64,000 bases of DNA, taken from Paratinospora sagittata. Taxonomy: Eukaryota > Streptophyta > Magnoliopsida > Ranunculales > Menispermaceae. Location: contig CM069607.1 in NCBI GenBank assembly GCA_035771175.1, positions 22,514,001 through 22,578,000 of the forward strand, in the 5' to 3' direction. The notes under the pieces were generated by a model. That model saw only the letters and a list, made by a program, of their open reading frames with translations. It was not told the origin of the DNA and ran no database searches. Of this stretch, positions 20,300-34,250 are shown piece after piece (within the stretch, counting starts at the first letter, position 1; the number at the start of each line of letters is the position of its first letter). Both the position numbers and the translations under genes were made by a program.

Positions 20300-23200
20300 T
20301 AAAAGTTCTACATTATCTAAGTACCTAAAACTCTTGAAGCATTGATCTTGATTGCACAATTATCTTGTAAGCTTTAGAAGCGCAGCTCTTTGATCTTGAT
20401 ATTTGACATTACTGAAACATTTAACAAGATCATTGGATACTCTGGTTAGTAATTTGGAATCATTAAAACGTCCACATTATAGGGTTCCTCGAGATAACAA
20501 TCTCCCCCTTTTTGATGATTTCATACACTCGAATAACTTTTAGCTAAGTCATACATAAATACAGGTACTTTCATACAGATCACATTAGCAGGGCATAGAC
20601 ATATCAAAAATTGCATTCATTTAAGATAGATAGACATTTAATGCTCAACGCAAATTTAGAAACATGACAATTCAAAAATTGTAGTCATGGTCAGATCAAT
20701 TCAAACACACAAAGTGTCATTGTGTAACAACAAAACATCAAGTTTAATCATTAAAAATTCAAGTTCTCCCCTTAACTTGCAGCTTCCTTTTGTAGCTCCC
20801 CTAATTGAGGTAATAACTTAACCTAATATTTCTCTAATTCTCTACCCCTTCTTGAAAACAACAAAAAGGTAGACTAGTTAGAACTAGGGCCTTTTACTTT
20901 TCTTTTTCTGTCATCATCTGCTTTCTTTTTTTAGCAACTTGAGCTTCTTGCTTTCGTCTGGAGTTGAGTTTGTTTCCTCATTTGCTTACGAAATCTTTCA
21001 AGAGCAGGCTTCGAAACAATAGATTTGTATTGATTAAAATCAGGATGAATTACTATCAAACTGAGTACTGAATGATGAATTAAAATTATTACATTATTTC
21101 AAAACAAATCGATCAAAATCATGCAATTATGCAAATATGCAAAACTTGCTGAGAATCACTTGAGTAAAAGTTCTACATTATGTAAGTACTTCAAACTCTT
21201 GAAGCAAAAATTCTTGATTGCACAATTATCTTGTAAGCTTTAGAAGCGCAGCTCCTTGATCTTGATATTTGACATTACTGAAACATTTAACAAGATCATT
21301 GGAAACTCTGGTTAGTAATTTGGAATCATTAAAACGTCCACATTATAGGGTTCCTCGAGATAACAATCTCTCCCTTTTTGATGATTTCATACACTCGAAC
21401 ACCTTTTAGCTAAGTGACACATAAATACCGGTACTTTCATACAGATCACATTAGCAGGGCATAGAGATATCAAATATTGCATTCATTTAACATATATAGA
21501 CATTTAATGCTCAATGCAAATTTAGAAACATAACAATTCAAAAAATGTAGTCGTGGTCAGATCAATTCAAACACACAAAGTGTCATTGTGTAACAACAAA
21601 ACATCATGTTTAATCATTAAAAATTCAAGTTCTCCCCTAACTTGCAGCTCCCTTTTGTAGCTCCCCTAATTGAGGTACTAACTTAACCTAGTATTTCTCT
21701 AATTCTCCTCCCCTTTTTAAAAACAAAAAAAAGGTAGACTAGTTAAAACTGGGGACTTTTCCTTTTCTTTTTCTGTCATCATCTGTTTTCTTTTTTGAGC
21801 AACTTGAGCTTCTTGCTTTCGTTTGGAGTTGACTTTGTTTCCTCATTTCGTTAAGAAATCTTTCAAGAGCAGGCTTCGAAACACTAGATTTGTATTGATT
21901 AAAATTAGGATGAATTACTATCAAACTGAGTACTAAAGGATGAATTAAAATTATTAAATTATTTCAAAACAAATCGATCAAAATCATGCAATTATGCAAA
22001 TATGCATAACTTGCTGAGAATCACTTGAGTAAAAGTTCTACATTATCTAAGTACTTAAAACTCTTGAAGCTTTGATCTTGATTGCACAATTATCTTGTAA
22101 GCTTTAGAAGCGCAGGTCTTTGATCTTGATATTTGATATTAGTGAAACATTTAACAAGATCATTGGATACTCTGGTGAGTAATTTGGAATCATGAAAACG
22201 CTCACATTATAGGGTTCCTAGAGATAACAATCTCTGCCTTTGTGATGATTTCATACACTCGAACACCTTTTAGCTAAGTGACACATAAATACAGGTACTT
22301 TCATACAGATCACATTAGCAGGGCATAGAGATATCAAATATTGCATTCATTTAATATATATATAGACATTTAATGCTCAATGCAAATTTAGAAACATAAC
22401 AATTCAAAAAATGTAGTCATGGTCAGATCAATTCAAACACACAACGTGTCATTGTGTAACAACAAAACATCAAGTTTATTCATTAAAAATTAAAGTTCTC
22501 CCCTAACTTGCAGCTCCCTTTTGTAGCTCCCCTAATTGAGGTACTAACTTAACCTAGTATTTCTCTAATTCTCCACCCCATTTTGAAAAGAACAAAATGG
22601 TAGACTAGTTAGAACTAGGGCCTTTTCCTTTTCTTTTTCTGTCATCATCTGTTTTCTTTTTTGAGCAACTTGAGCTTCTTGCTTTCGTCTGGAGTTGACT
22701 TTGTTTCCTCATTTCCTTAAGAAATCTTTCAAGAGCAGGCTTCGAAACACTAGATTTGTATTGATTAAAATCAGGATGAATTTCTATCAAACTGAGTACT
22801 GAAGGATGAATTAAAATTATTAAATTATTTCAAAGCAAATCGATCAAAATCATGCAATTATGCAAATATGCATAACTTGCTGAGAATCACTTGAGTAAAA
22901 GTTCTACATTATCTAAGTACTTAAAACTCTTGAAGCATTGATCTTGATTGCACAATTATCTTGTAAGCTTTAGAAGCGCAGCTCTTTGATCTTGATATTT
23001 GACATTACTGAAACATTTAACAAGATCATTGGATACTCTGGTTAGTAATTTGGAATCATTAAAACGTCCACATTATAGGGTTCCTCGAGATAACAATCTC
23101 CCCCTTTTTGATGATTTCATACACTCGAATAACTTTTAGCTAAGTGATACATAAATACAGGTACTTTCATACAGATCACATTAGCAGGGCATAGACATAT

Positions 23201-26200
23201 CAAAAATTGCATTCATTTAAGATAGATAGACATTTAATGCTCAACGCAAATTTAGAAACATAACAATTCAAAAATTGTAGTCATGGTCAGATCAATTCAG
23301 ACACACAAAGTGTCATTGTGTAACAACAAAACATCAAGTTTAATCATTAAAAATTCAAGTTCTCCCCCTAACTTGCAGATTCCTTTTGTAGCTCCCCTAA
23401 TTGAGGTACTAACTTAACCTAGTATTTCTCTAATTCTCCTCCCCTTTTTAAAAACAAAAAAAAGGTAGACTAGTTAGAACTAGGGTCTTTTACTTTTCTT
23501 TTTCTGTCATCATCTGCTTTCTTTTTTTAGCAACTTGAGCTTCTTGCTTTCGTCTGGAGTTGAGTTTGTTTCCTCATTTGCTTAAGAAATCTTTCAAGAG
23601 CAGGCTTCAAAACACTAGATTTGTATTGATTAAAATTAGGATGAATTACTATCAAACTGAGTACTAAAGGATGAATTAAAATTACTAAATTATTTCAAAA
23701 CAAATCGACCAAAATCATGCAATTATGCAAATATGCATAACTTGCTGAGAATCACTTGAGTAAAAGTTCTACATTATCTAAGTACTTAAAACTCTTGAAG
23801 CTTTGATCTTGATTGCACAATTATCTTGTAAGCTTTAGAAGCGCAGGTCTTTGATCTTGATATTTGATATTAGTGAAACATTTAACAAGATCATTGGATA
23901 CTCTGGTGAGTAATTTGGAATCATGAAAACGCTCACATTATAGGGTTCCTAGAGATAACAATCTCTGCCTTTGTGATGATTTCATACACTCGAACACCTT
24001 TTAGCTAAGTGACACATAAATACAGGTACTTTCATACAGATCACATTAGCAGGGCATAGACATATCAAAAATTGCATTCATTTAAGATAGATAGACATTT
24101 AATGCTCAACGCAAATTTAGAAACATAACAATTCAAAAATTGTAGTCATGGTCAGATCAATTCAAACACACAAAGTGTCATTGTGTAACAACAAAACATC
24201 AAGTTTAATCATTAAAAATTCAAGTTCTCCCCCTAACTTGCAGATTCCTTTTGTAGCTCCCCTAATTGAGGTACTAACTTAACCTAGTATTTCTCTAATT
24301 CTCCTCCCATTTTTAAAAACAAAAAAAAGGTAGACTAGTTAGAACTAGGGCCTTTTACTTTTCTTTTTCTGTCATCATCTGCTTTCTTTTTTTAGCAACT
24401 TGAGCTTCTTGCTTTCGTCTGGAGTTGAGTTTGTTTCCTCATTTGCTTAAGAAATCTTTCAAGAGCAGGCTTCGAAACAATAGATTTGTATTGATTAAAA
24501 TCAGGATGAATTACTATCAAACTGAGTACTGAATGATGAATTAAAATTATTAAATTATTTCAAAACAAATCGATCAAAATCATGCAATTATGCAAATATG
24601 CATAACTTGCTGAGAATCACTTGAGTAAAAGTTCTACATTATGTAAGTACTTCAAACTCTTGAAGTAAAAATTCTTGATTGCACAATTATCTTGTAAGCT
24701 TTAGAAGCGCAGCTCCTTGATCTTGATATTTGACATTACTAAAACATTTAACAAGATCATTGGAAACTCTGGTTAGTAATTTGGAATCATTAAAACGTCC
24801 ACATTATAGGGTTCCTCGAGATAACAATCTCTCCCTTTTTGATGATTTCATACACTCGAACACCTTTTAGCTAAGTGACACATAAATACCGGTACTTTCA
24901 TACAGATCACATTAGCAGGGCATAAAGATATCAAATATTGCATTCATTTAAGATATATAGACATTTAATGCTCAGTGCAAATTTAGAAACATAACAATTC
25001 AAAAAATGTAGTCATGGTCAGATCAATTCAAACACACAACGTGTCATTGTGTAACAACAAAACATCAAGTTTAATCATTAAAAATTCAAGTTCTCCCCCT
25101 AACTTGCAGCTTCCTTTTGTAGCTCCCCTAATTGAGGTAATAACTTAACCAAATATTTCTCTAATTCTCCACCCCTTTTTGAAAACAACAAAAAGGTAGA
25201 CTAGTTAGAACTAGGGCCTTTTACTTTTCTTTTTCTGTCATCATCTGCTTTCTTTTTTTAGCAACTTGAGCTTCTTGCTTTCGTCTGGAGTTGAGTTTGT
25301 TTCCTCATTTCCCTAAGAAATCTTTCAAGAGCAGGCTTCGAAACACTAGATTTGTATTGATTAAAATTAGGATGAATTACTATCAAACTGAGTACTAAAG
25401 GATGAATTAAAATTATTAAATTATTTCAAAACAAATCGATCAAAGTCATGCAATTATGCAAATATGCATAACTTGCTGAGAATCACTTGAGTAAAAGTTC
25501 TACATTATGTAAGTACTTCAAACTCTTGAAGCAAAAATTCTTGATTGCACAATTATCTTGTAAGCTTTAGAAGCGCAGCTCCTTGATCTTGATATTTGAC
25601 ATTACTGAAACATTTAACAAGATCATTGGAAACTCTGGTTAGTAATTTGGAATCATTAAAACGTCCACATTATAGGGTTCCTCGAGATAACAATCTGTCC
25701 CTTTTTGATGATTTCATACACTCGAACACCTTTTACTAAGTGACACATAAATACCGGTACTTTCATACAGATCACATTAGCAGGGCATAGAGATATCAAA
25801 TATTGCATTCATCTAAGATATATAGACATTTAATGCTCAATGCAAATTTAGAAACATAACAATTCTAAAAATGTAGTCGTGGTCAGATCAATTCAAACAC
25901 ACAAAGTGTCATTGTGTAACAACAAAACATCAAGTTTAATCATTAAAAATTCAAGTTCTCCCCCTAACTTGCACATTCCTTTTGTAGCTCCCCTAATTGA
26001 GGTACTAACTTAACCTAGTATTTCTCTAATTCTCCTCCCCTTTTTAAAAACAAAAAAAAGGTAGACTAGCTAAAACTGGGGACTTTTCCTTTTCTTTTTC
26101 TGTCATCATCTGTTTTCTTTTTTGAGCAACTTGAGCTTCTTGCTTTCGTTTGGAGTTGACTTTGTTTCCTCATTTCGTTAAGAAATCTTTCAAGAGCAGG

Positions 26201-27700
26201 CTTCGAAACACTAGATTTGTATTGATTAAAATTAGGATGAATTACTATCAAACTGAGTACTAAAGGATGAATTAAAATTATTAAATTATTTCAAAACAAA
26301 TCGATCAAAATCATGCAATTATGCAAATATGCATAACTTGCTGAGAATCACTTGAGTAAAAGTTCTACATTATCTAAGTACTTAAAACTCTTGAAGCTTT
26401 GATCTTGATTGCACAATTATCTTGTAAGCTTTAGAAGCGCAGGTCTTTGATCTTGATATTTGATATTAGTGAAACATTTAACAAGAACATGGGATACTCT
26501 GGTGAGTAATTTGGAATCATGAAAACGCTCACATTATAGGGTTCCTAGAGATAACAATCTCTGCCTTTGTGATGATTTCATACACTCGAACACCTTTTAG
26601 CTAAGTGACACATAAATACAGGTACTTTCATACAGATCACATTAGCAGGGCATAGAGATATCAAATATTGCATTCATTTAATATATATATAGACATTTAA
26701 TGCTCAATGCAAATTTAGAAACATAACAATTCAAAAAATGTGGTCATGGTCAGATCAATTCAAACACACAACGTGTCATTGTGTAACAACAAAACATCAA
26801 GTTTATTCATTAAAAATTAAAGTTCTCCCCTAACTTGCAGCTCCCTTTTGTAGCTCCCCTAATTGAGGTACTAACTTAACCTAGTATTTCTCTAATTCTC
26901 CACCCCATTTTGAAAAGAACAAAATGGTTGACTAGTTAGAACTAGGGCCTTTTCCTTTTCTTTTTCTGTCATCATCTGTTTTCTTTTTTGAGCAACTTGA
27001 GCTTCTTGCTTTCGTCTGGAGTTGACTTTGTTTCCTCATTTCCTTAAGAAATCTTTCAAGAGCAGGCTTCGAAACACTAGATTTGTATTGATTAAAATCA
27101 GGATGAATTTCTATCAAACTGAGTACTGAAGGATGAATTAAAATTATTAAATTATTTCAAAGCAAATCGATCAAAATCATGCAATTATGCAAATATGCAT
27201 AACTTGCTGAGAATCACTTGAGTAAAAGTTCTACATTATCTAAGTACTTAAAACTCTTGAAGCATTGATCTTGATTGCACAATTATCTTGTAAGCTTTAG
27301 AAGCGCAGCTCTTTGATCTTGATATTTGACATTACTGAAACATTTAACAAGATCATTGGATACTCTGGTTAGTAATTTGGAATCATTAAAACGTCCACAT
27401 TATAGGGTTCCTCGAGATAACAATCTCCCCCTTTTTGATGATTTCATACACTCGAATAACTTTTAGCTAAGTGATACATAAATACAGGTACTTTCATACA
27501 GATCACATTAGCAGGGCATAGACATATCAAAAATTGCATTCAGTTAAGATAGATAGACATTTAATGCTCAACGCAAATTTAGAAACATAACAATTCAAAA
27601 ATTGTAGTCATGGTCAGATCAATTCAAACACACAAAGTGTCATTGTGTAACAACAAAACATCAAGTTTAATCATTAAAAATTCAAGTTCTCCCCCTAACT
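20300..27700. repeat. Satellite A, diverged part with a three-unit block repeated at 4327 bp
   Basis: Monomers here are more varied. The units whose minus-strand frames end at 20874, 21739 and 22605 are matched in order by those at 25201, 26066 and 26932, all 4327 bp further on. The 21739 and 26066 units share a distinctive frame (NEMRKQ, GKVPSF), and those at 22605 and 26932 share MIEIHPDFNQ. Units between (about 23470 and 24336) are mosaics, for example with TAAAGGATG of one subtype and CTGCTTTC of another. This shows exchange between subtypes. Confidence 0.85.
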
Positions 27701-30700
27701 TGCAGCTTCCTTTTGTAGCTCCCCTAATTGAGGTAATAACTTAACCTAATATTTCTCTAATTCTCCTCCCCTTTTTGAAAACAACAAAAATGTAGAGTAG
27801 TTAGAACTGGAGACTTTTCCTTTTCTTTTTCTATCATCATCTGTTTTTTTTTTTAGCAACTTGAGCTTCTTGCTTTCGTCTGGAGTTGAGTTTGTTTCCT
27901 CATTTCCTTAAGAAATCTTTCAAGAGCAGGCTTCGAAACACTAGATTTGTATTGATTAAAATCAGGATGAATTTCTATCAAACTGAGTATTGAAGGATGA
28001 ATTAAAATTATTAAATTATTTCAAAACAAATCTATCAAAATCATGCAATTATGCAAATATGCATAACTTGCTGAGAATCACTTGAGTAAAAGTTCTACAT
28101 TATCTAAGTACTTCAAACTCTTGAAGCTTTGATCTTGATTGCACAATTATCTTGTAAGCTTTAGAAGCGCAGGTCTTTGATCTTGATATTTGATATTAGT
28201 GAAACATTTAACAAGATCATTGGATACTCTGGTGAGTAATTTGGAATCATGAAAACGCTCATATTATAGGGTTCCTAGAGATAACAATCTCTGCCTTTGT
28301 GATGATTTCATACATTCGAACACCTTTTAGCTAAGTGACACATAAATACAGGTACTTTCATACAGATCACATTAGCAGGGCATAGAAATATCAAATATTG
28401 CATTCATTTAATATATATATAGACATTTAATGCTCAATGCAAATTTAGAAACATAACAATTCAAAAAATGTGGTCATGGTCAGATCAATTCAAACACACA
28501 ACGTGTCATTGTGTAACAACAAAACATCAAGTTTATTCATTAAAAATTAAAGTTCTCCCCTAACTTGCAGCTCCCTTTTGTAGCTCCCCTAATTGAGGTA
28601 CTAACTTAACCTAGTATTTCTCTAATTCTCCACCTCATTTTGAAAAGAACAAAATGGTTGACTAGTTAGAACTAGGGCCTTTTCCTTTTCTTTTTCTGTC
28701 ATCATCTGTTTTCTTTTTTGAGCAACTTGAGCTTCTTGCTTTCGTCTGGAGTTGACTTTGTTTCCTCATTTCCTTAAGAAATCTTTCAAGAGCAGGCTTC
28801 GAAACACTAGATTTGTATTGATTAAAATCAGGATGAATTTCTATCAAACTGAGTACTGAAGGATGAATTAAAATTATTAAATTATTTCAAAGCAAATCGA
28901 TCAAAATCATGCAATTATGCAAATATGCATAACTTGCTGAGAATCACTTGAGTAAAAGTTCTACATTATCTAAGTACTTAAAACTCTTGAAGCATTGATC
29001 TTGATTGCACAATTATCTTGTAAGCTTTAGAAGCGCAGCTCTTTGATCTTGATATTTGACATTACTGAAACATTTAACAAGATCATTGGATACTCTGGTT
29101 AGTAATTTGGAATCATTAAAACGTCCACATTATAGGGTTCCTCGAGATAACAATCTCCCCCTTTTTGATGATTTCATACACTCGAATAACTTTTAGCTAA
29201 GTGATACATAAATACAGGTACTTTCATACAGATCACATTAGCAGGGCATAGACATATCAAAAATTGCATTCAGTTAAGATAGATAGACATTTAATGCTCA
29301 ACGCAAATTTAGAAACATAACAATTCAAAAATTGTAGTCATGGTCAGATCAATTCAAACACACAAAGTGTCATTGTGTAACAACAAAACATCAAGTTTAA
29401 TCATTAAAAATTCAAGTTCTCCCCCTAACTTGCAGCTTCCTTTTGTAGCTCCCCTAATTGAGGTAATAACTTAACCTAATATTTCTCTAATTCTCCTCCC
29501 CTTTTTGAAAACAACAAAAATGTAGAGTAGTTAGAACTGGAGACTTTTCCTTTTCTTTTTCTATCATCATCTGTTTTTTTTTTGAGCAACTTGAGCTTCT
29601 TGCTTTCGTCTGGAGTTGAGTTTGTTTCCTCATTTCCTTAAGAAATCTTTCAAGAGCAGGCTTCGAAACACTAGATTTGTATTGATTAAAATCAGGATGA
29701 ATTTCTATCAAACTGAGTTTTGAAGGATGAATTAAAATTATTAAATTATTTCAAAACAAATCTATCAAAATCATGCAATTATGCAAATATGCATAACTTG
29801 CTGAGAATCACTTGAGTAAAAGTTCTACATTATCTAAGTACTTCAAACTCTTGAAGCTTTGATCTTGATTGCACAATTATCTTGTATGCTTTAGAAGCGC
29901 AGGTCTTTGATCTTGATATTTGATATTAGTGAAACATTTAACAAGATCATTGGATACTCTGGTGAGTAATTTGGAATCATGAAAACGCTCATATTATAGG
30001 GTTCCTAGAGATAACAATCTCTGCCTTTGTGATGATTTCATACATTCGAACACCTTTTAGCTAAGTGACACATAAATACAGGTACTTTCATACAGATCAC
30101 ATTAGCAGGGCATAGAAATATCAAATATTGCATTCATTTAATATATATATAGACATTTAATGCTCAATGCAAATTTAGAAACATAACAATTCAAAAAATG
30201 TCGTCATGGTCAGATCAATTCAAACACACAACGTGTCATTGTGTAACAACAAAACATCAAGTTTATTCATTAAAAATTAAAGTTCTCCCCTAACTTGCAG
30301 CTCCCTTTTGTAGCTCCCCTAATTGAGGTACTAACTTAACCTAGTATTTCTCTAATTCTCCACCCCATTTTGAAAAGAACAAAATGGTAGACTAGTTAGA
30401 ACTAGGGGCCTTTTCCTTTTCTTTTTCTGTCATCATCTGTTTTCTTTTTTGAGCAACTTGAGCTTCTTGCTTTCGTCTGGAGTTGACTTTGTTTCCTCAT
30501 TTCCTTAAGAAATCTTTCAAGAGCAGGCTTCGAAACACTAGATTTGTATTGATTAAAATCAGGATGAATTTCTATCAAACTGAGTACTGAAGGATGAATT
30601 AAAATTATTAAATTATTTCAAAGCAAATCGATCAAAATCATGCAATTATGCAAATATGCATAACTTGCTGAGAATCACTTGAGTAAAAGTTCTACATTAT

Positions 30701-33700
30701 CTAAGTACTTAAAACTCTTGAAGCATTGATCTTGATTGCACAATTATCTTGTAAGCTTTAGAAGCGCAGCTCTTTGATCTTGATATTTGACATTACTGAA
30801 ACATTTAACAAGATCATTGGATACTCTGGTTAGTAATTTGGAATCATTAAAACGTCCAATTTATAGGGTTCCTCGAGATAACAATCTCCTCCTTTTTGAT
30901 GATTTCATACACTCGAATAACTTTTAGCTAAGTGATACATAAATACAGGTACTTTCATACAGATCACATTAGCAGGGCATAGACATATCAAAAATTGCAT
31001 TCAGTTAAGATAGATAGACATTTAATGCTCAACGCAAATTTAGAAACATAACAATTCAAAAATTGTAGTCATGGTCAGATCAATTCAAACACACAAAGTG
31101 TCATTGTGTAACAACAAAACATCAAGTTTAATCATTAAAAATTCAAGTTCTCCCCCTAACTTGCAGCTTCCTTTTGTAGCTCCCCTAATTGAGGTAATAA
31201 CTTAACCTAATATTTCTCTAATTCTCCTCCCCTTTTTGAAAACAACAAAAATGTAGAGTAGTTAGAACTGGAGACTTTTCCTTTTCTTTTTCTATCATCA
31301 TCTGTTTTTTTTTTGAGCAACTTGAGCTTCTTGCTTTCGTCTGGAGTTGAGTTTGTTTCCTCATTTCCTTAAGAAATCTTTCAAGAGCAGGCTTCGAAAC
31401 ACTAGATTTGTATTGATTAAAATCAGGATGAATTTCTATCAAACTGAGTATTGATGGATGAATTAAAATTATTAAATTATTTCAAAACAAATCTATCAAA
31501 ATCATGCAATTATGCAAATATGCATAACTTGCTGAGAATCACTTGAGTAAAAGTTCTACATTATCTAAGTACTTCAAACTCTTGAAGCTTTGATCTTGAT
31601 TGCACAATTATCTTGTAAGCTTTAGAAGCGCTGGTCTTTGATCTTGATATTTGATATTAGTGAAACATTTGACAAGATCATTGGATACTCTGGTGAGTAA
31701 TTTGGAATCATGAAAACGCTCACATTATAGGGTTCCTAGAGATAACAATCTCTGCCTTTGTGATGATTTCATACACTCGAACACCTTTTAGCTAAGTGAC
31801 ACATAAATACAGGTACTTTCATACAGATCACATTAGCAGGGCATAGACATATCAAATATTGCATTCATTTAATATATATATATAGACATTTAATGCTCAA
31901 TGCAAATTTAGAAACATAACAATTCAAAAAATGTAGTCATGGTCAGATCAATTCAAACACACAACGTGTCATTGTGTAACAACAAAACATCAAGTTTATT
32001 CATTAAAAATTAAAGTTCTCCCCTAACTTGCAGCTCCCTTTTGTAGCTCCCCTAATTGAGGTACTAACTTAACCTAGTATTTCTCTAATTCTCCACCCCA
32101 TTTTGAAAAGAACAAAATGGTAGCCTAGTTAGAACTAGGGCCTTTTCCTTTTCTTTTTCTGTCATCATCTGTTTTCTTTTTTGAGCAACTTGAGCTTCTT
32201 GCTTTCGTCTGGAGTTGACTTTGTTTCCTCATTTCCTTAAGAAATCTTTCTAGAGCAGGCTTCGAAACACTAGATTTGTATTGATTAAAATCAGGATGAA
32301 TTTCTATCAAACTGAGTATTGATGGATGAATCAAAATTATTAAATTATTTCAAAACAAATCTATCAAAATCATGCAATTATGCAAATATGCATAACTTGC
32401 TGAGAATCACTTGAGTAAAAGTTCTACATTATCTAAGTACTTCAAACTCTTGAAGCTTTGATCTTGATTGCACAATTATCTTGTAAGCTTTAGAAGCGCT
32501 GGTCTTTGATCTTGATATTTGATATTAGTGAAACATTTAACAAGATCATTGGATACTCTGGTGAGTAATTTGGAATCATGAAAACGCTCACATTATAGGG
32601 TTCCTAGAGATAACAATCTCTGCCTTTGTGATGATTTCATACACTCGAACACCTTTTAGCTAAGTGACACATAAATACAGGTACTTTCATACAGATCACA
32701 TTAGCAGGGCATAGAGATATCAAATATTGCATTCATTTAATATATATATAGACATTTAATGCTCAATGCAAATTTAGAAACATAACAATTCAAAAAATGT
32801 AGTCATGGTCAGATCAATTCAAACACACAACGTGTCATTGTGTAACAACAAAACATCAAGTTTATTCATTAAAAATTAAAGTTCTCCCCTAACTTGCAGC
32901 TCCCTTTTGTAGCTCCCCTAATTGAGGTACTAACTTAACCTAGTATTTCTCTAATTCTCCACCCCATTTTGAAAAGAACAAAATGGTAGACTAGTTAGAA
33001 CTAGGGCCTTTTCCTTTTCTTTTTCTGTCATCATCTGTTTTCTTTTTTGAGCAACTTGAGCTTCTTGCTTTCGTCTGGAGTTGACTTTGTTTCCTCATTT
33101 CCTTAAGAAATCTTTCAAGAGCAGGCTTCGAAACACTAGATTTGTATTGATTAAAATCAGGATGAATTTCTATCAAACTGAGTACTGAAGGATGAATTAA
33201 AATTATTAAATTATTTCAAAGCAAATCGATCAAAATCATGCAATTATGCAAATATGCATAACTTGCTGAGAATCACTTGAGTAAAAGTTCTACATTATCT
33301 AAGTACTTAAAACTCTTGAAGCATTGATCTTGATTGCACAATTATCTTGTAAGCTTTAGAAGCGCAGCTCTTTGATCTTGATATTTGACATTACTGAAAC
33401 ATTTAACAAGATCATTGGATACTCTGGTTAGTAATTTGGAATCATTAAAACGTCCACATTATAGGGTTCCTCGAGATAACAATCTCCCCCTTTTTGATGA
33501 TTTCATACACTCGAATAACTTTTAGCTAAGTGATACATAAATACAGGTACTTTCATATAGATCACATTAGCAGGGCATAGACATATCAAAAATTGCATTC
33601 ATTTAAGATAGATAGACATTTAATGCTCAACGCAAATTTAGAAACATAACAATTCAAAAATTGTAGTCATGGTCAGATCAATTCAAACACACAAAGTGTC

Positions 33701-34250
33701 ATTGTGTAACAACAAAACATCAAGTTTAATCATTAAAAATTCAAGTTCTCCCCCTAACTTGCAGCTTCCTTTTGTAGCTCCCCTAATTGAGGTAATAACT
33801 TAACCTAATATTTCTCTAATTCTCCTCCCCTTTTTGAAAACAACAAAAATGTAGAGTAGTTAGAACTGGAGACTTTTCCTTTTCTTTTTCTATCATCATC
33901 TGTTTTTTTTTGAGCAACTTGAGCTTCTTGCTTTCGTCTGGAGTTGAGTTTGTTTCCTCATTTCCTTAAGAAATCTTTCAAGAGCAGGCTTCGAAACACT
34001 AGATTTGTATTGATTAAAATCAGGATGAATTTCTATCAAACTGAGTATTGAAGGATGAATTAAAATTATTAAATTATTTCAAAACAAATCGATCAAAATC
34101 ATGCAATTATGCAAATATGCATAACTTGCTGAGAATCACTTGAGTAAAAGTTCTACATTATCTAAGTACTTCAAACTCTTGAGGCATTGATCTTGATTGA
34201 ACAATTATCTTGTAAGCTTTAGAAGCGCAACTTTTTGATCTTGATATTTG
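27700..34250. repeat. Satellite A, two-subtype dimer higher-order repeat (~1731 bp)
   Basis: Two monomer subtypes alternate. One has GTAGAGTAGTTAGAACTGGAG (near 27794, 29524, 31254 and 33852). The other has GAACTAGGGCC with AAAAGAACAAAATGG (near 28660, 30390, 32120 and 32990). Distances between like units are 1730-1733 bp. The order breaks at 32125/32991, where two units of the same subtype are adjacent. The near-identity of successive dimers points to recent amplification. Confidence 0.85.

Larger units (their letters stand above)
12936..20300. repeat. Satellite A array, right block, homogeneous part
   Basis: Monomers of 863-866 bp in direct tandem, with minus-strand frame ends at 13089, 13955, 14820, 15685, 16551, 17416, 18279, 19144 and 20009. 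Copies here are very alike, and most encode the KK-type minus-strand frame. Units ending at 13089 and 15685 form one close pair (both with the GAACTGGGGAC and TCTCTCATC variants). Units at 13955, 14820, 16551, 17416 and 18279 form a second close group. The pair at 19144 and 20009 shares CAACCAAAAGG and TTTGTTTTGATT. No host gene is seen. Confidence 0.93.

Noticed and set aside
442..33176. Treating each satellite A minus-strand open frame as a separate gene
   Set aside because: They are copies of the same frame in a homogenised tandem array, several are broken by the same stop variant, and no promoter or known domain supports expression.
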